Origin: Bacteroidetes bacterium UBA2364 | GTDB lineage: Bacteria > Bacteroidota > Rhodothermia > Rhodothermales > UBA2364 | Length of the DNA stretch: 64,000 nt | Direction: 5' to 3' | NCBI GenBank assembly: GCA_002344075.1 | Contig: DDTM01000057.1 | Location: 1-64,000, forward strand | Part shown: positions 1-9,135 of the stretch, in pieces | How positions within the stretch are numbered: the stretch's first letter is position 1 | Layout of the letters: each line of letters starts with the position of its first letter | Notes under the pieces: generated by a model | The model's input: only the letters and a program-made list of their open reading frames with translations | Databases searched by the model: none | Told to the model about the DNA's origin: nothing | Program-made: the position numbers and the translations under genes

Positions 1-206
1 TTTTACACCTTAATATATCATTTTACAAATTAATTGAATGAATATTTTGATTATTTGTATTGCAATTTAAATTTTTTCAGATATTCTGAAGCAGGTTTTC
101 CTTGGACTACCATGATATTAAGTGCCGTTATCCAAAAAGAGCTTGCTCAACCATGCCCATACATTTTTTATTAGGTTGGCGATTGCGATGAATCATTACC
201 ACACGT
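1..206. other. Intergenic, no gene recognised
   Basis: AT-rich stretch with no convincing coding frame on either strand. It lies behind the bidirectional terminator at 207-242 and may hold the tail or upstream region of a gene outside the window. I see no tRNA, repeat or recognisable promoter in it. Confidence 0.5.
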
Positions 207-242
207 AAAAAGCTGCCTCGATGGATTTCGAGACAGCTTTTT
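207..242. terminator. Bidirectional intrinsic terminator
   Basis: Arm AAAAAGCTG (207-215) pairs with CAGCTTTTT (234-242). After one mismatch (216/233) an inner CTCGA/TCGAG helix closes a 6-nt loop. The A-run on one side and T-run on the other make it work in both directions. It ends the leftward M1 peptidase unit 27 bases after the stop codon. Confidence 0.85.
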
Positions 243-268
243 AGGCCATGATGGCTTATAGCAAGGAG

Positions 269-2425
269 TTAATTTCTTTGTCCGCCAGAGGCCGGGCTTT
301 CCTGTGTTTTGGGTTGTTCCAGTTTTTGAGCCTCCCACGTGTTATTGGTGCGGTCCACATCGGCAAAGACCTCATCGGGGTCTAATACCACTTTTGCCAC
401 CTTTTTATCTGAAAAGAAGCCTTTTTCAAACTTTAACTCATTGTTTCGCCAAATATCGGCGGGGAGTTTCATTTTTTCGGAAGAACCATCGTCATAGGTA
501 ATTCCCAACTGTACAGGCATCACCATTTTTCCTTTGTTCTCGATGGTGATACGCCAGTAGTGTTGACCGCGCTTATCATCGCCCACCAAGTCGGCTGCTT
601 TTTGTGATTTCACCTCGGTAATGGCCTGATCGTTTGTGTGGGTGGTATAGAACCAGCCACGCCAGAAGTAAGACAGGTCTTCGCCTGCGCCATCCTCGAT
701 GGTACGGAAAAAGTCCCACGGCATGGGATGTCTAAAGGCCCATTTTTGTGAATACTCACGGAACGCTTCGTCGAACGCCTTGGGGCCAACAATGTGGTCG
801 CGAAGCATTACCAGTGCTGTAGCGGGTTTTGCATAACCATTGTTCCCAAAGTCCTTGTGGATCAAGTCCGAGTGCGTCATAATTGGAACTTGATCGGCAT
901 CGCGCATATAGGGTACGATATTTTTAGCGGGTCCACGTCGGCTGGGATAAATGCCGGTTTTGAACTGTTCGCCAAAAGGGGTTCCGCCAAATCGTTTGGC
1001 ATAGGCTTGTTCGGCGTAGTATTGTACAAACGAATTGACCCCTTCGTCTTGCCACGTCCACTTCCGTTCGTCGGAGGCGATGATCATCGGAAACCAATTA
1101 TGTCCTACTTCATGGATGGTAACGGAGATGAGTCCACGTTCTTGTACTTCGGTAAATTTGCCCTCGGCATTCGGGCGCCCAGCACAGAAGGCCAACATCG
1201 GATATTCCATTCCGCCAACGGTGGGTGGGCCGTTTACGTTTACAGCTTTCGGATACGGATATTTAAGCGACATTTCGCCATAGGTTTCCATGGTTTGCCA
1301 GATAGCGCGGGTAGAGACCTTATCCCAAAGCGGCATAGATTCTTTTAGGTAGAGCGAGTGCAAGGCAATGGGTTTTTCGGAGGGGCTATATTGGTACCCA
1401 GCAGCATCCCAGACATAGACACGCGAGGCCACCCATGCAAAATCTCGGACGTTTTCGGCCTTATAGCGCCATGTAATGGTTCCGGAGGTTTTGGGTCGGG
1501 AAGACGGTTTGCCCACTTCCTCGGGTTTGATAATAAAAACGGGGCTATTCTTCACCAGATCTGTTACCTGATAAGCCTGCGCCAGACGGTTGCGTTGCTC
1601 GGCGGTCAGGGTTTCGATTGGGTTTTGAAGGGTTCCAGTAGCGTCCACAATTACGTTCCAAGGTACTGTAAGGCTTACATCAAAATTACCAAACTCCAGA
1701 TAAAACTCGCCTCGTCCCAAGAATTGATCGGTTTGCCAGCCATTAACATCATCATATACCGAGACGCGGGGATACCATTGTGCGTTCACATAGTGCCAAC
1801 CGAATTTGGTTTTTTCCTTAGCACCACGCCCATCGTCGGGGACTACATGATTCCAATCTACCTCAAAAACCACTGTTCCACCCGGTTGGAGCGGTTGCAA
1901 TAGTTGCACCTTCATAATGGTATTGTTGATGCGGTAGTCCATATTTTGACGTTTTCCGGCGCCATCTACTACTTGCACACGGGTGATATTAAAACCGCCG
2001 TCAAATGGATCCACATTCAGAAATCGCCTTGCGGCGGGAGGAATGGACTGAGGAAGTGCGCCCGTCGTTTGGTAGGTACGACTATGTTCTTTCGACATTA
2101 GATTCTGGTCCAATTGCATCCAGATATAGCGCAATACATCGGGCGAGTTGTTTCGGTATGTGATGCGTTCCTTGCCCGTAATCCGGTGATTGAGCGTGTC
2201 TAAGGAGGCCTCAATTTTATAATCCACCCGTTGTTGCCAGTATTTCGGGCCGGGAGAGCCAGAGGCCGTGCGGTACTCGGTAGGGGTTGGCCAGTCGGAA
2301 AGCGGACGGAATTGCGAGTTGTTCAAGCGGTTATCGCTAGGATCAACCCAGTACTGGGCATGTACCTTGGGGCTAAAGACCCACAGCAGCCCTATGAGGA
2401 AGAACGGAACACGGACTTTATTCAT
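269..2425 (-). CDS. Secreted M1 family metallopeptidase
   Basis: Zinc aminopeptidase-like protein of the M1 (gluzincin) family, 718 residues. Residues 1-23 form a signal peptide ending in VHAQ, so the mature enzyme is exported to the periplasm or surface. The exopeptidase motif appears as GGMEYP near residue 405. The zinc motif HEVGH is near 438, with the third ligand Glu in WQDEGVNSF about 20 residues on. A Gly/Gln-rich tail ends the protein. It is the last gene of the leftward unit that begins with the SpoIIM/MoxR island, 92 bases behind the PBP4-like gene, and is followed by a strong terminator. Family membership is clear. Whether it acts as an aminopeptidase on peptides for nutrition or on envelope proteins is not visible. 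Confidence 0.9.
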   Translation of the reverse strand: MNKVRVPFFLIGLLWVFSPKVHAQYWVDPSDNRLNNSQFRPLSDWPTPTEYRTASGSPGPKYWQQRVDYKIEASLDTLNHRITGKERITYRNNSPDVLRYIWMQLDQNLMSKEHSRTYQTTGALPQSIPPAARRFLNVDPFDGGFNITRVQVVDGAGKRQNMDYRINNTIMKVQLLQPLQPGGTVVFEVDWNHVVPDDGRGAKEKTKFGWHYVNAQWYPRVSVYDDVNGWQTDQFLGRGEFYLEFGNFDVSLTVPWNVIVDATGTLQNPIETLTAEQRNRLAQAYQVTDLVKNSPVFIIKPEEVGKPSSRPKTSGTITWRYKAENVRDFAWVASRVYVWDAAGYQYSPSEKPIALHSLYLKESMPLWDKVSTRAIWQTMETYGEMSLKYPYPKAVNVNGPPTVGGMEYPMLAFCAGRPNAEGKFTEVQERGLISVTIHEVGHNWFPMIIASDERKWTWQDEGVNSFVQYYAEQAYAKRFGGTPFGEQFKTGIYPSRRGPAKNIVPYMRDADQVPIMTHSDLIHKDFGNNGYAKPATALVMLRDHIVGPKAFDEAFREYSQKWAFRHPMPWDFFRTIEDGAGEDLSYFWRGWFYTTHTNDQAITEVKSQKAADLVGDDKRGQHYWRITIENKGKMVMPVQLGITYDDGSSEKMKLPADIWRNNELKFEKGFFSDKKVAKVVLDPDEVFADVDRTNNTWEAQKLEQPKTQESPASGGQRN

Positions 2426-2517
2426 GTTTACGTGGTTTTGGGAGAAATAAACACTTACAAGACGTCTCTATGCCCAAGTGGGTTACAAATGGGTGACTTG
2501 AAGTAGAACGATATTTT

Positions 2518-3996
2518 TTATCGCCTTAGCCCTGCTAATATCTGGGCTGCGGTGTCGGTGATGCGGTCGGTATCGCGGGAAGAGAGCAGATGGCCATTTA
2601 CGAGGAACGAAAACGCCAGCTCTTCACCGTCGGCAGTGGTTAGGTAGCCAGAAAGACCACGGGTATTCGCGATGGTTCCTGTTTTGGCGCGTACATTTTT
2701 GAAAGCGGGGCCTGTTTTCATGCGGTTTCGGAGGGTGCCATCTTCTCCGGCAATGGGCATGGAATCTCGAAAAACAGCCCAATGAGGGGAATTACGCATG
2801 GCCGAGAGGATACTCACCAAAGTTCGAGGATTGGTGTAGTTGTATCGCGAGAGGCCACTTCCATCAGCATACACATAGTTATTTGCCGCAATGCCCCACT
2901 CGGCCAATTGTTGCTGAACAATGGTTCTGCCTGCCTCGAAACTTCCAACGCCCGTACTATGCCATCCCAAGGTGTGGGTAAAAGTCTCTGCATAAAGGTT
3001 TTGGCTCACTTTCATCATTTCGGAGAGTAACTTGGTGAATGGTGGTGATTGCTCTTTCAGGAGAACGGTAACCTCGGTTGGCTTAAGGGCATAGCCGGAA
3101 ATGTCATCACAATCGCGAACGGTACCTGTAACCTTAATGCCTTCGGCCTCTAAGGATTCCTTGAGCACGGTCATAAAAAACAGGGTAGGATTGGTAATGG
3201 TGACAGCATCGGAGATGGTTCTACCACCAAGGACCACTTGGCCTTTCAGCACGATTCGGTTGCTACCAAAGGCGCGTGAAACGGTTACTGTGGAGGCTCC
3301 ATTGGGCACAACCTTTAAGTTGTTTTCTAATGTGTAATAATTGCTGGGTGTGCTGGGCTGGACTTTCATGGCTTCGCCAGCGATGCGCGGAGGTGTAATT
3401 TCCAGGTCTATGTAGTTTTCGTTTAACTGAAAAGCCCCGATTTCGGCGGAATAATAATATTCAAAGTCATCATAGGGCCATCCACTACCATAGGGATAAT
3501 CTTCAAAGGCATTGTCATCGCCAATCAGATCGCCTGAAATTTCGCGTAGGCCTTTTGCTTTTAATTCTTTCGCCCACTTTGTCAGAACCGCCCGGTTATC
3601 CCCCCAAAAGCGGAAATTAAAAGAAGGATCACCACTGCCAAATACCACCAAATCACCTTTCAGAATACCATTGGTTATGCTTCCCCGGTGCCCGACGGTG
3701 GTAACATACTGGAAGTCTGGCCCTAATTTTTGTAAAGAAACGGCTCCGGTAATTATTTTTTCGTTTGATGCGGGCATAAACATCTTGTCTGCATTTCGCT
3801 CGTACCAAATCTCGCCAGTTCTTAGAGATTTAACTAAAACACCCCAATGCGCGTGGGCAAACGCCGGATCATTGAACAACGAGTCTATCGAGGCAATGGT
3901 CCGTTTTTGTGGGGTTTTGGGTTTGCCGTTCATCTCTGGCCGGAGGACCGTACAGGCGCTCATAAAGAGCAGAAAAAAGAGCATCAGATGTTTCAT
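2518..3996 (-). CDS. dacB: D-alanyl-D-alanine carboxypeptidase/endopeptidase, PBP4 type (S13)
   Basis: Peptidase S13 (class C penicillin-binding protein) that trims or cleaves peptidoglycan cross-links in the periplasm. The 492 residues carry all three active-site motifs: SNEK (SxxK, Ser77/Lys80), SQN (SxN, near 331) and KTG (in AKTGTIANTRG, near 437). The N-terminus MKHLMLFFLLFMSAC has a lipobox with Cys at residue 15, so the enzyme is predicted to be a lipoprotein. The insertion between SxxK and SxN is typical of PBP4 rather than PBP5. It starts 30 bases after the MoxR gene and is probably co-transcribed with it, which fits a role in envelope upkeep. Confidence 0.9.
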   Translation of the reverse strand: MKHLMLFFLLFMSACTVLRPEMNGKPKTPQKRTIASIDSLFNDPAFAHAHWGVLVKSLRTGEIWYERNADKMFMPASNEKIITGAVSLQKLGPDFQYVTTVGHRGSITNGILKGDLVVFGSGDPSFNFRFWGDNRAVLTKWAKELKAKGLREISGDLIGDDNAFEDYPYGSGWPYDDFEYYYSAEIGAFQLNENYIDLEITPPRIAGEAMKVQPSTPSNYYTLENNLKVVPNGASTVTVSRAFGSNRIVLKGQVVLGGRTISDAVTITNPTLFFMTVLKESLEAEGIKVTGTVRDCDDISGYALKPTEVTVLLKEQSPPFTKLLSEMMKVSQNLYAETFTHTLGWHSTGVGSFEAGRTIVQQQLAEWGIAANNYVYADGSGLSRYNYTNPRTLVSILSAMRNSPHWAVFRDSMPIAGEDGTLRNRMKTGPAFKNVRAKTGTIANTRGLSGYLTTADGEELAFSFLVNGHLLSSRDTDRITDTAAQILAGLRR

Positions 3997-4026
3997 AAGC
4001 CGGAAAAATTGAGGGTAAACGAGGTT

Positions 4027-5007
4027 TTAACGCGGCACTTCCACTTTTTCGATTAAGGACTTTATCACTTGGTCGGGTGTGCTACCTTCCATTTCGCGCT
4101 CCGGTGAAAGTTGGATCCGATGTCGTAGTACCGGGTAAGCCACTGCTTGCACGTCCTCCGGAGTCACAAAGTCGCGTCCACGAAGGGCTGCAAAGGCTTT
4201 TGAACCAGTAAGCAATGCCAGTGAAGCACGGGGCGATGCACCAAGATATAAAGCCGGGTTGTTACGGGTATTGGTGGTGATTTGGGCCATGTAGCGTAAG
4301 ATTTTTTCTTCTACATGCAAGGACTGTACCACCACTTGTAGCTGTTGTACGGTGCTTCCGGAAAGTAGGGGCGTGAGAGACGCCACATTGTTCATGCCCT
4401 GCCGAGCGTGAAAACCGGAAAGAATCTGTACTTCCTCGTCTATCGTGGGGTAATCCACGAGAATCTTAAAGAGGAAACGGTCTAATTGGGCTTCTGGTAA
4501 GCGATAGGTACCCTCGTGTTCTACCGGATTTTGGGTGGCAAGTACCATAAACGGTTGTTGCATAGGATATGTGGTTCCATCCACGGTCACCTGCCGCTCT
4601 TCCATCACCTCGAAAAGCGCCGCTTGGGTTTTGGCGGGTGCGCGGTTGATCTCGTCCACAAGCACCAAATTTCCAAAAATGGGGCCTCTCCGAAAGGTAA
4701 AGGCCAATGATTTGGGATCGAAAATGGCCGTTCCAAGAACGTCGGAAGGCAAGAGGTCGGGCGTAAACTGTATCCGTGAAAACCCGACAGAGACTGTGCG
4801 AGCAAGCAGTTTGGCGGTCATGGTTTTGGCTACACCAGGCACACCTTCTATCAAAACATGGCCATTGGCCAGTAATGCGGCAATCAGCATATCCACCATG
4901 CCTGTTTGGCCAATGATGATTTTACCGATTTCGCTTTTGATGTTTTCCACTGCCTCGCTTAAGGCAGTTAGGTCTGTACGGTTGGCATAGGCTTGATCAG
5001 GAGACAT
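4027..5007 (-). CDS. MoxR family AAA+ ATPase
   Basis: AAA+ chaperone-like ATPase of the MoxR family, 326 residues, cytoplasmic. Walker A is GVPGVAKT (about 55-62) and Walker B is LVLVDEINRAP. The ATQNPVEHEGTYRLPEAQLDRF segment is the family signature holding sensor 1 and the region ahead of the arginine finger. MoxR proteins usually work with DUF58 and VWA partners to mature or activate envelope or metal-containing complexes. Here the neighbours are DUF4350, DUF4129, a polytopic membrane protein and a SpoIIM-like protein. This is the common Bacteroidota arrangement, except that no DUF58 gene follows. The next gene is PBP4-like, 30 bases downstream. Confidence 0.93.
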   Translation of the reverse strand: MSPDQAYANRTDLTALSEAVENIKSEIGKIIIGQTGMVDMLIAALLANGHVLIEGVPGVAKTMTAKLLARTVSVGFSRIQFTPDLLPSDVLGTAIFDPKSLAFTFRRGPIFGNLVLVDEINRAPAKTQAALFEVMEERQVTVDGTTYPMQQPFMVLATQNPVEHEGTYRLPEAQLDRFLFKILVDYPTIDEEVQILSGFHARQGMNNVASLTPLLSGSTVQQLQVVVQSLHVEEKILRYMAQITTNTRNNPALYLGASPRASLALLTGSKAFAALRGRDFVTPEDVQAVAYPVLRHRIQLSPEREMEGSTPDQVIKSLIEKVEVPR

Positions 5008-5036
5008 AAGGCTGGGTGTATCTTAATGAAGGAGGT

Positions 5037-6275
5037 TCAAAAACGGTAGAGACGGCGGGTGAGCTCGCGCAGGTCTTCATTGGTTAGACTGGCTTTTGCC
5101 CGAAGATGGTCAAAGAACCGGAACAAGGAAGCCACTTCTTCTTTTCGGTGACCGGACTTGGCCGCGAGTTGCTCAAAAAAAGCCTCGTTTAGATCGGTTG
5201 TTTGTACCTGATACCGATGCCGGATAGATTCCATAAAATACATGATTTTCCGTTCCGCCAAGTCTTTGTGGTCTTTTTTTCGATAATATAAGCGTCCGAG
5301 GGCCTGCACAAAATCGAGGGTGGTATTTCGTGGTGCTTCCCAGACCGGAATGGCCCGCTGGCGTCGCTTGCTACCAGAAAAAAGGTACAGTCCGAGCAAG
5401 GTTAACAGGCCATACATGGCCCACCGTAGCCCCTCGGAACGCCATACATATTGCAAACGAGACTCATCACTGGCGCTTCCCCGACGGTAAAAGTCCACAT
5501 ATGTCTCCCGAAGGGGCAAGTGTGACAGTACCCCAAAAGCATACGCTGCATTCTGCCCTTTCAGCAAGCCATAGTTGGTAAAGGCATATGGATGGGTGTG
5601 TAAGAACAGGGTACCTTTTCCTATCTTTTTCTGAATTAAATTGGGATAAGAGACTTCAGGCGTACTTCCAGCAAAAAAATAGTCTCCCAAAATAACCGTT
5701 TGGGTGGAATCGAATCGGCTAAAGGGCATCTGTACCATAAAAGATGGGAACCAAAACCCCTTGCCCGAAAAGCGGTTGTGGCGCAATTTAACAGCGGATG
5801 TGTCGGAAAACTCGGAAGCGGCCTTTGTATATTGGTTGAGGGCTTCTGCCCCTGGCATCTCATTTCCGTACCCCACTGTCACGTTTAACGAGTCTTTTAG
5901 GGTTGGGGGCCAATAGTAGGAGGAAACAAGCGCCGAATTCCCCCTTCTAATGTATTGCTTTAAGGCTTTTATGGTCGTGGGGGTAAGATCTACACCCACA
6001 TTAACCCAAACAAAATTGGTATTTTGCTTTTTTTGTCCGTTGAGTTCGGTAAGCACTTCATAGGCCGACCTGTTGGTACGGTGGATGGCTTGCTTCGTAA
6101 ACGCTTGCGGCAAAACTTTGTCTAAAGCATAAAGGCCATAAGGGATTTTGTCTTTGGGCGAAAACGTAGGACGCCAATCCGGTGGAACTGGGCGACTCAG
6201 TTCATACCACACATAAAATACCACGCCCAACCCGAGCAAAGCCCATAAAGTGCGGTCTGTGCGGCTAAGATTCAT
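5037..6275 (-). CDS. DUF4350 domain-containing membrane protein
   Basis: Protein of 412 residues with an N-terminal membrane anchor (about residues 10-26) and a second membrane segment near 290 (LRWAMYGLLTLLGLYLF). Between them is a soluble domain, probably periplasmic, that matches the DUF4350 (GATase-like) pattern: KIPYGLYAL near its start and a WVNVGVDL strand. The C-terminal ~100 residues are charged and helical, with a (Y/F)xxRKKDHKDLA segment, and should face the cytoplasm. Biochemical function is unknown. It is always found beside DUF4129 and MoxR genes. It starts 5 bases after the DUF4129 gene and ends 29 bases before MoxR. Confidence 0.8.
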   Translation of the reverse strand: MNLSRTDRTLWALLGLGVVFYVWYELSRPVPPDWRPTFSPKDKIPYGLYALDKVLPQAFTKQAIHRTNRSAYEVLTELNGQKKQNTNFVWVNVGVDLTPTTIKALKQYIRRGNSALVSSYYWPPTLKDSLNVTVGYGNEMPGAEALNQYTKAASEFSDTSAVKLRHNRFSGKGFWFPSFMVQMPFSRFDSTQTVILGDYFFAGSTPEVSYPNLIQKKIGKGTLFLHTHPYAFTNYGLLKGQNAAYAFGVLSHLPLRETYVDFYRRGSASDESRLQYVWRSEGLRWAMYGLLTLLGLYLFSGSKRRQRAIPVWEAPRNTTLDFVQALGRLYYRKKDHKDLAERKIMYFMESIRHRYQVQTTDLNEAFFEQLAAKSGHRKEEVASLFRFFDHLRAKASLTNEDLRELTRRLYRF

Positions 6276-6280
6276 GTGGG

Positions 6281-6979
6281 CTACGGGTTTGGTTTGTTCA
6301 GGGTGTTAAATATTCCTACGATGCTACGGTAGTCGGCTTCGTTGGGTGTGTATTCACCATACCAGACATATTCAAAATGCCGTGTTGCATCCTGAAAAGA
6401 CCGAATGGCCGCTGTTTCACGCATCTCAGCCACATAATCGGCATTGGTTTTGTCTGGTTTCCAGACAATCAACCCCCGTTCTTCCAACCGATGCAGGAGT
6501 TGCAGATACTGCCACCGAACAGCCTCTCGGAAATACATTTGTGATTCTGCTTTCCGGATTTCTTGCTCAAAATTGATCTGACTTAGCGACACGACTCCTA
6601 TCATTTTACCCACCCCAGACGGGCCACCAGTTCCATAAAAAAGCCCTGTACGGTCCATGCCCGTTGCCCGCCACAAGAGAAAAAACAGCAGCAGCAGGAA
6701 GACAACAATTGGCGTAATTCGCCAAAAGGTCTGTTTACCACGTGTCCCAAATACTTGCTGCAAAATCCAGTCTATACCATCAAAGAGATTGGTCCAAAAG
6801 GTGGGTGCTGGTGCTACGGGTTTCACAACAGGCAAGGGAATATCGGCCTTGAGGCGGTCTAATGTTGTCGCCTCAGGGGTGCGCCAAACCAATGAATCAG
6901 ACAAAACCACTTCTTGGGCCGTTGTTATACAAGGCCAAAAAATCCACAACCACCACCAAATCCGCATTTGTTGCATCAC
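6281..6979 (-). CDS. DUF4129 domain-containing protein
   Basis: Protein of 232 residues with an N-terminal signal sequence (WWWLWIFWPCITTAQ), a central membrane segment (ITPIVVFLLLLFFLLWR, about 88-105) and a C-terminal cytoplasmic DUF4129-like region. That region contains AVRWQYLQLLHRLEERGLI, the usual helical core of the family. DUF4129 proteins are of unknown biochemistry and occur with MoxR/DUF58 or transglutaminase genes. The start codon overlaps the stop of the upstream membrane-protein gene by 4 bases, which implies translational coupling. Confidence 0.8.
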   Translation of the reverse strand: MMQQMRIWWWLWIFWPCITTAQEVVLSDSLVWRTPEATTLDRLKADIPLPVVKPVAPAPTFWTNLFDGIDWILQQVFGTRGKQTFWRITPIVVFLLLLFFLLWRATGMDRTGLFYGTGGPSGVGKMIGVVSLSQINFEQEIRKAESQMYFREAVRWQYLQLLHRLEERGLIVWKPDKTNADYVAEMRETAAIRSFQDATRHFEYVWYGEYTPNEADYRSIVGIFNTLNKPNP

Positions 6980-7932
6980 AATATCTCGTCAATTCGTTCC
7001 GACAACCCAGCGCCTTCTTTTTCCTCCACCAAACTATAGAAATAGAGGAAAAACGAAATAATAATCATCGCCTGTAATAAACTGCCCACTTGACTAATGA
7101 CATTGGTGATATAGAAGAGTACCTTCCAGATAATCCCCATTTCCGATACTACGGCCACACCAGCAAACGTGGTAATAATGGTTGCGGGAATGGTAAAAAT
7201 TAGCCCCATCACCATCACAATCACATACATCAAGAAAAGTAAGCCCACCCCTTGCCACCAACGACCTACTAACAAGCCCCGTGCATAAGAGATAGATTCA
7301 AAAATTCCTATTTCTGGCTTTTCCATCCGAATGGGGATTATAAGCTGGAAGACCAATCCTGCAAAAAGTACTGCTATGACTAAGAAAATAACGCCGCAAC
7401 AAGCAAAAAGCCCTGCTGCAAATGCGCCACCACCACCCAAGGTTGACAAACCTAAAATGGCGAAAATCAGTATCATATACAACACAAGAAACAACAGAAA
7501 GAACAAAATTCCCCCGCCAAGAACCGTAGAAAGAATTCGCCCCAGCTTGCCTTGCATGTTTTGCCAAATGTCGGAAGACTCTAAGGAGCCGCCGCATATA
7601 TATTGTTGAATGAACGTAATGGTTACCCCATAAAGCAATAAATAACCGATTAGTAAAGCCAATAACGACAACGCAAAGTAAGGCGTAAGGAAGGTTTGGC
7701 TATAAAGATCAAGTAAGGCCCCCGGATTCTCTTCCATCATCTTTGGATTCATCATCTTAGCCAATAACTCCCCTGACATCCCGGTGGCAATTACTGCTCC
7801 AAAAAGCAACGGTGGCAATACAAACAAGACCAAAGCCCGACCTAACGGTTGCAGGTTTTCTCGAACAAAGGTGAAAGTATCGTTGATGACGTCGCCTAAT
7901 GCCCGCGTTTTTTTAAAGTCAACAGATCTCAT
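6976..7932 (-). CDS. Polytopic membrane protein of the MoxR island
   Basis: Integral inner-membrane protein of 318 residues with about six hydrophobic segments. The soluble N-terminus DFKKTRALGDVINDTFTFVREN resembles the start of the glycerophosphoryl-diester-phosphodiesterase membrane-domain/DUF975-like proteins that sit in MoxR islands. There are no catalytic motifs. It overlaps the next gene by 4 bases and follows the SpoIIM-like gene by 6 bases, so the three are co-translated. A scaffold or regulator role in the envelope complex is inferred from context only. Confidence 0.7.
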   Translation of the reverse strand: MRSVDFKKTRALGDVINDTFTFVRENLQPLGRALVLFVLPPLLFGAVIATGMSGELLAKMMNPKMMEENPGALLDLYSQTFLTPYFALSLLALLIGYLLLYGVTITFIQQYICGGSLESSDIWQNMQGKLGRILSTVLGGGILFFLLFLVLYMILIFAILGLSTLGGGGAFAAGLFACCGVIFLVIAVLFAGLVFQLIIPIRMEKPEIGIFESISYARGLLVGRWWQGVGLLFLMYVIVMVMGLIFTIPATIITTFAGVAVVSEMGIIWKVLFYITNVISQVGSLLQAMIIISFFLYFYSLVEEKEGAGLSERIDEIL

Positions 7933-7938
7933 GAGTTT

Positions 7939-8961
7939 TTATGTAGTTGTTTTTGAATTGTTTAAAGACAGGGTTGTGGTCAAACGATTTTGGATCGCTT
8001 CCCTCCAATGGCCTTGACCGAAGCGGCGATAGGGATACCACACAAAATACCACAGAATGAAAGCCGCCGATCCGCCGATAATAGCGAGGGATAAGAAGAC
8101 GGGCATTTCGGTGTGGCGGGTTACAAAGCCTTCCAGAAAGGCCGCGACAATAAAAATTGGCACTGTTCCGATAACGATCTTCATACCTTCCTTTGCGCCT
8201 CGCATCAACGAGGCACTTCGGGGAAAGGTTCCAGGGAAAAGAATACTATTACCTAAGACAAAACCAGCACATCCCGCCACTACAATTACCGAAATCTCTA
8301 ATGTTCCATGTATCCAAATGACCAGCGTGGATTCCCAAAGCAGGTTTCGCATAGCAAAAAAGGTGAGAAAAGAGCCAAGCATTATACCATTATAAAACAT
8401 GAATATACCTGTCCCGAACGAAATCAACAAGCCAAAAGCATATGCCCGTAGGGCTACCATCACATTGTTATAGGCAATACCCAAAAACATATCCCACTCG
8501 CTGGAGAATTTATACACGCCCATAGGGTCGCCTTTCGCAATATTGTCCAAGGTCATATCCACATAGGCATCGCCGAGGACAATACGCACAAACCGCTCGC
8601 CCTCCAATACCGATACCACACCAATACCAACCGCCAGCATAAAAATCCCAAAAGCGAGCAAAAGGTTATAGCGATAAGTGTACATCATTTCTGGTACTTC
8701 ATCTACCCAAAAACGAACCAAACGCTTTTGGTCTTCGCGTTTATTCTGGTAGATAAAGCGGTGGTATTTGCCCGTTAAGGCATTAAGGTACTCGGTTGTT
8801 TTGCTATTTGGGTAATACGTTTTGGCATAAGCCAAGTCATCGGTTAATTCGAGATAAACCTCTGCCAGAGCATCTGCCGAGACCCTGCTACTTTGCTCAT
8901 AAAGCGATTCGTATTTTTTCCACTTGTCTGCATTTTGACGCAGAAAAACAACCTCGCGCAT
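7939..8961 (-). CDS. SpoIIM-like (DUF95) membrane protein
   Basis: Stage II sporulation protein M-like integral membrane protein, 340 residues from the ATG at 8961. An upstream in-frame extension of 28 residues (to 9045) is rejected because family members begin with MREVxFLxxNxxxWKxxE, which is what follows 8961. Soluble N-terminal half about 1-100, then roughly five membrane segments, including FGIFMLAVGIGVVSVLEGERF and the DUF95 stretch FGTGIFMFYNGIMLGSFLTFF. In non-sporulating Bacteroidota this family heads MoxR/DUF4129 islands. It is the first gene of the unit. The 174 bases upstream hold a weak promoter-like element (TTG and TATATTG about 20 bases apart, near 8995-9030) that I do not call separately. 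Confidence 0.8.
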   Translation of the reverse strand: MREVVFLRQNADKWKKYESLYEQSSRVSADALAEVYLELTDDLAYAKTYYPNSKTTEYLNALTGKYHRFIYQNKREDQKRLVRFWVDEVPEMMYTYRYNLLLAFGIFMLAVGIGVVSVLEGERFVRIVLGDAYVDMTLDNIAKGDPMGVYKFSSEWDMFLGIAYNNVMVALRAYAFGLLISFGTGIFMFYNGIMLGSFLTFFAMRNLLWESTLVIWIHGTLEISVIVVAGCAGFVLGNSILFPGTFPRSASLMRGAKEGMKIVIGTVPIFIVAAFLEGFVTRHTEMPVFLSLAIIGGSAAFILWYFVWYPYRRFGQGHWREAIQNRLTTTLSLNNSKTTT

Positions 8962-9135
8962 ATCGTGGTTTGTTCTATATGAAGGTTTTGGAAACAATAT
9001 AAAAAAATGTGACGGAATTAAATCAACATTTCTGAATACTTGCAACTCTTGTAGAATGTAGGCAAAACCAAGGTTGTGTGAGATGATGCCAAAGACTGGC
9101 TGTGTACGTTCTGTATGGCGTAGCTGTCAACCAAC

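Noticed and set aside
794..1903. Two long plus-strand frames opposite the M1 peptidase
   Set aside because: They are antisense to a clear M1 gene with all catalytic motifs and have no domain-like sequence.
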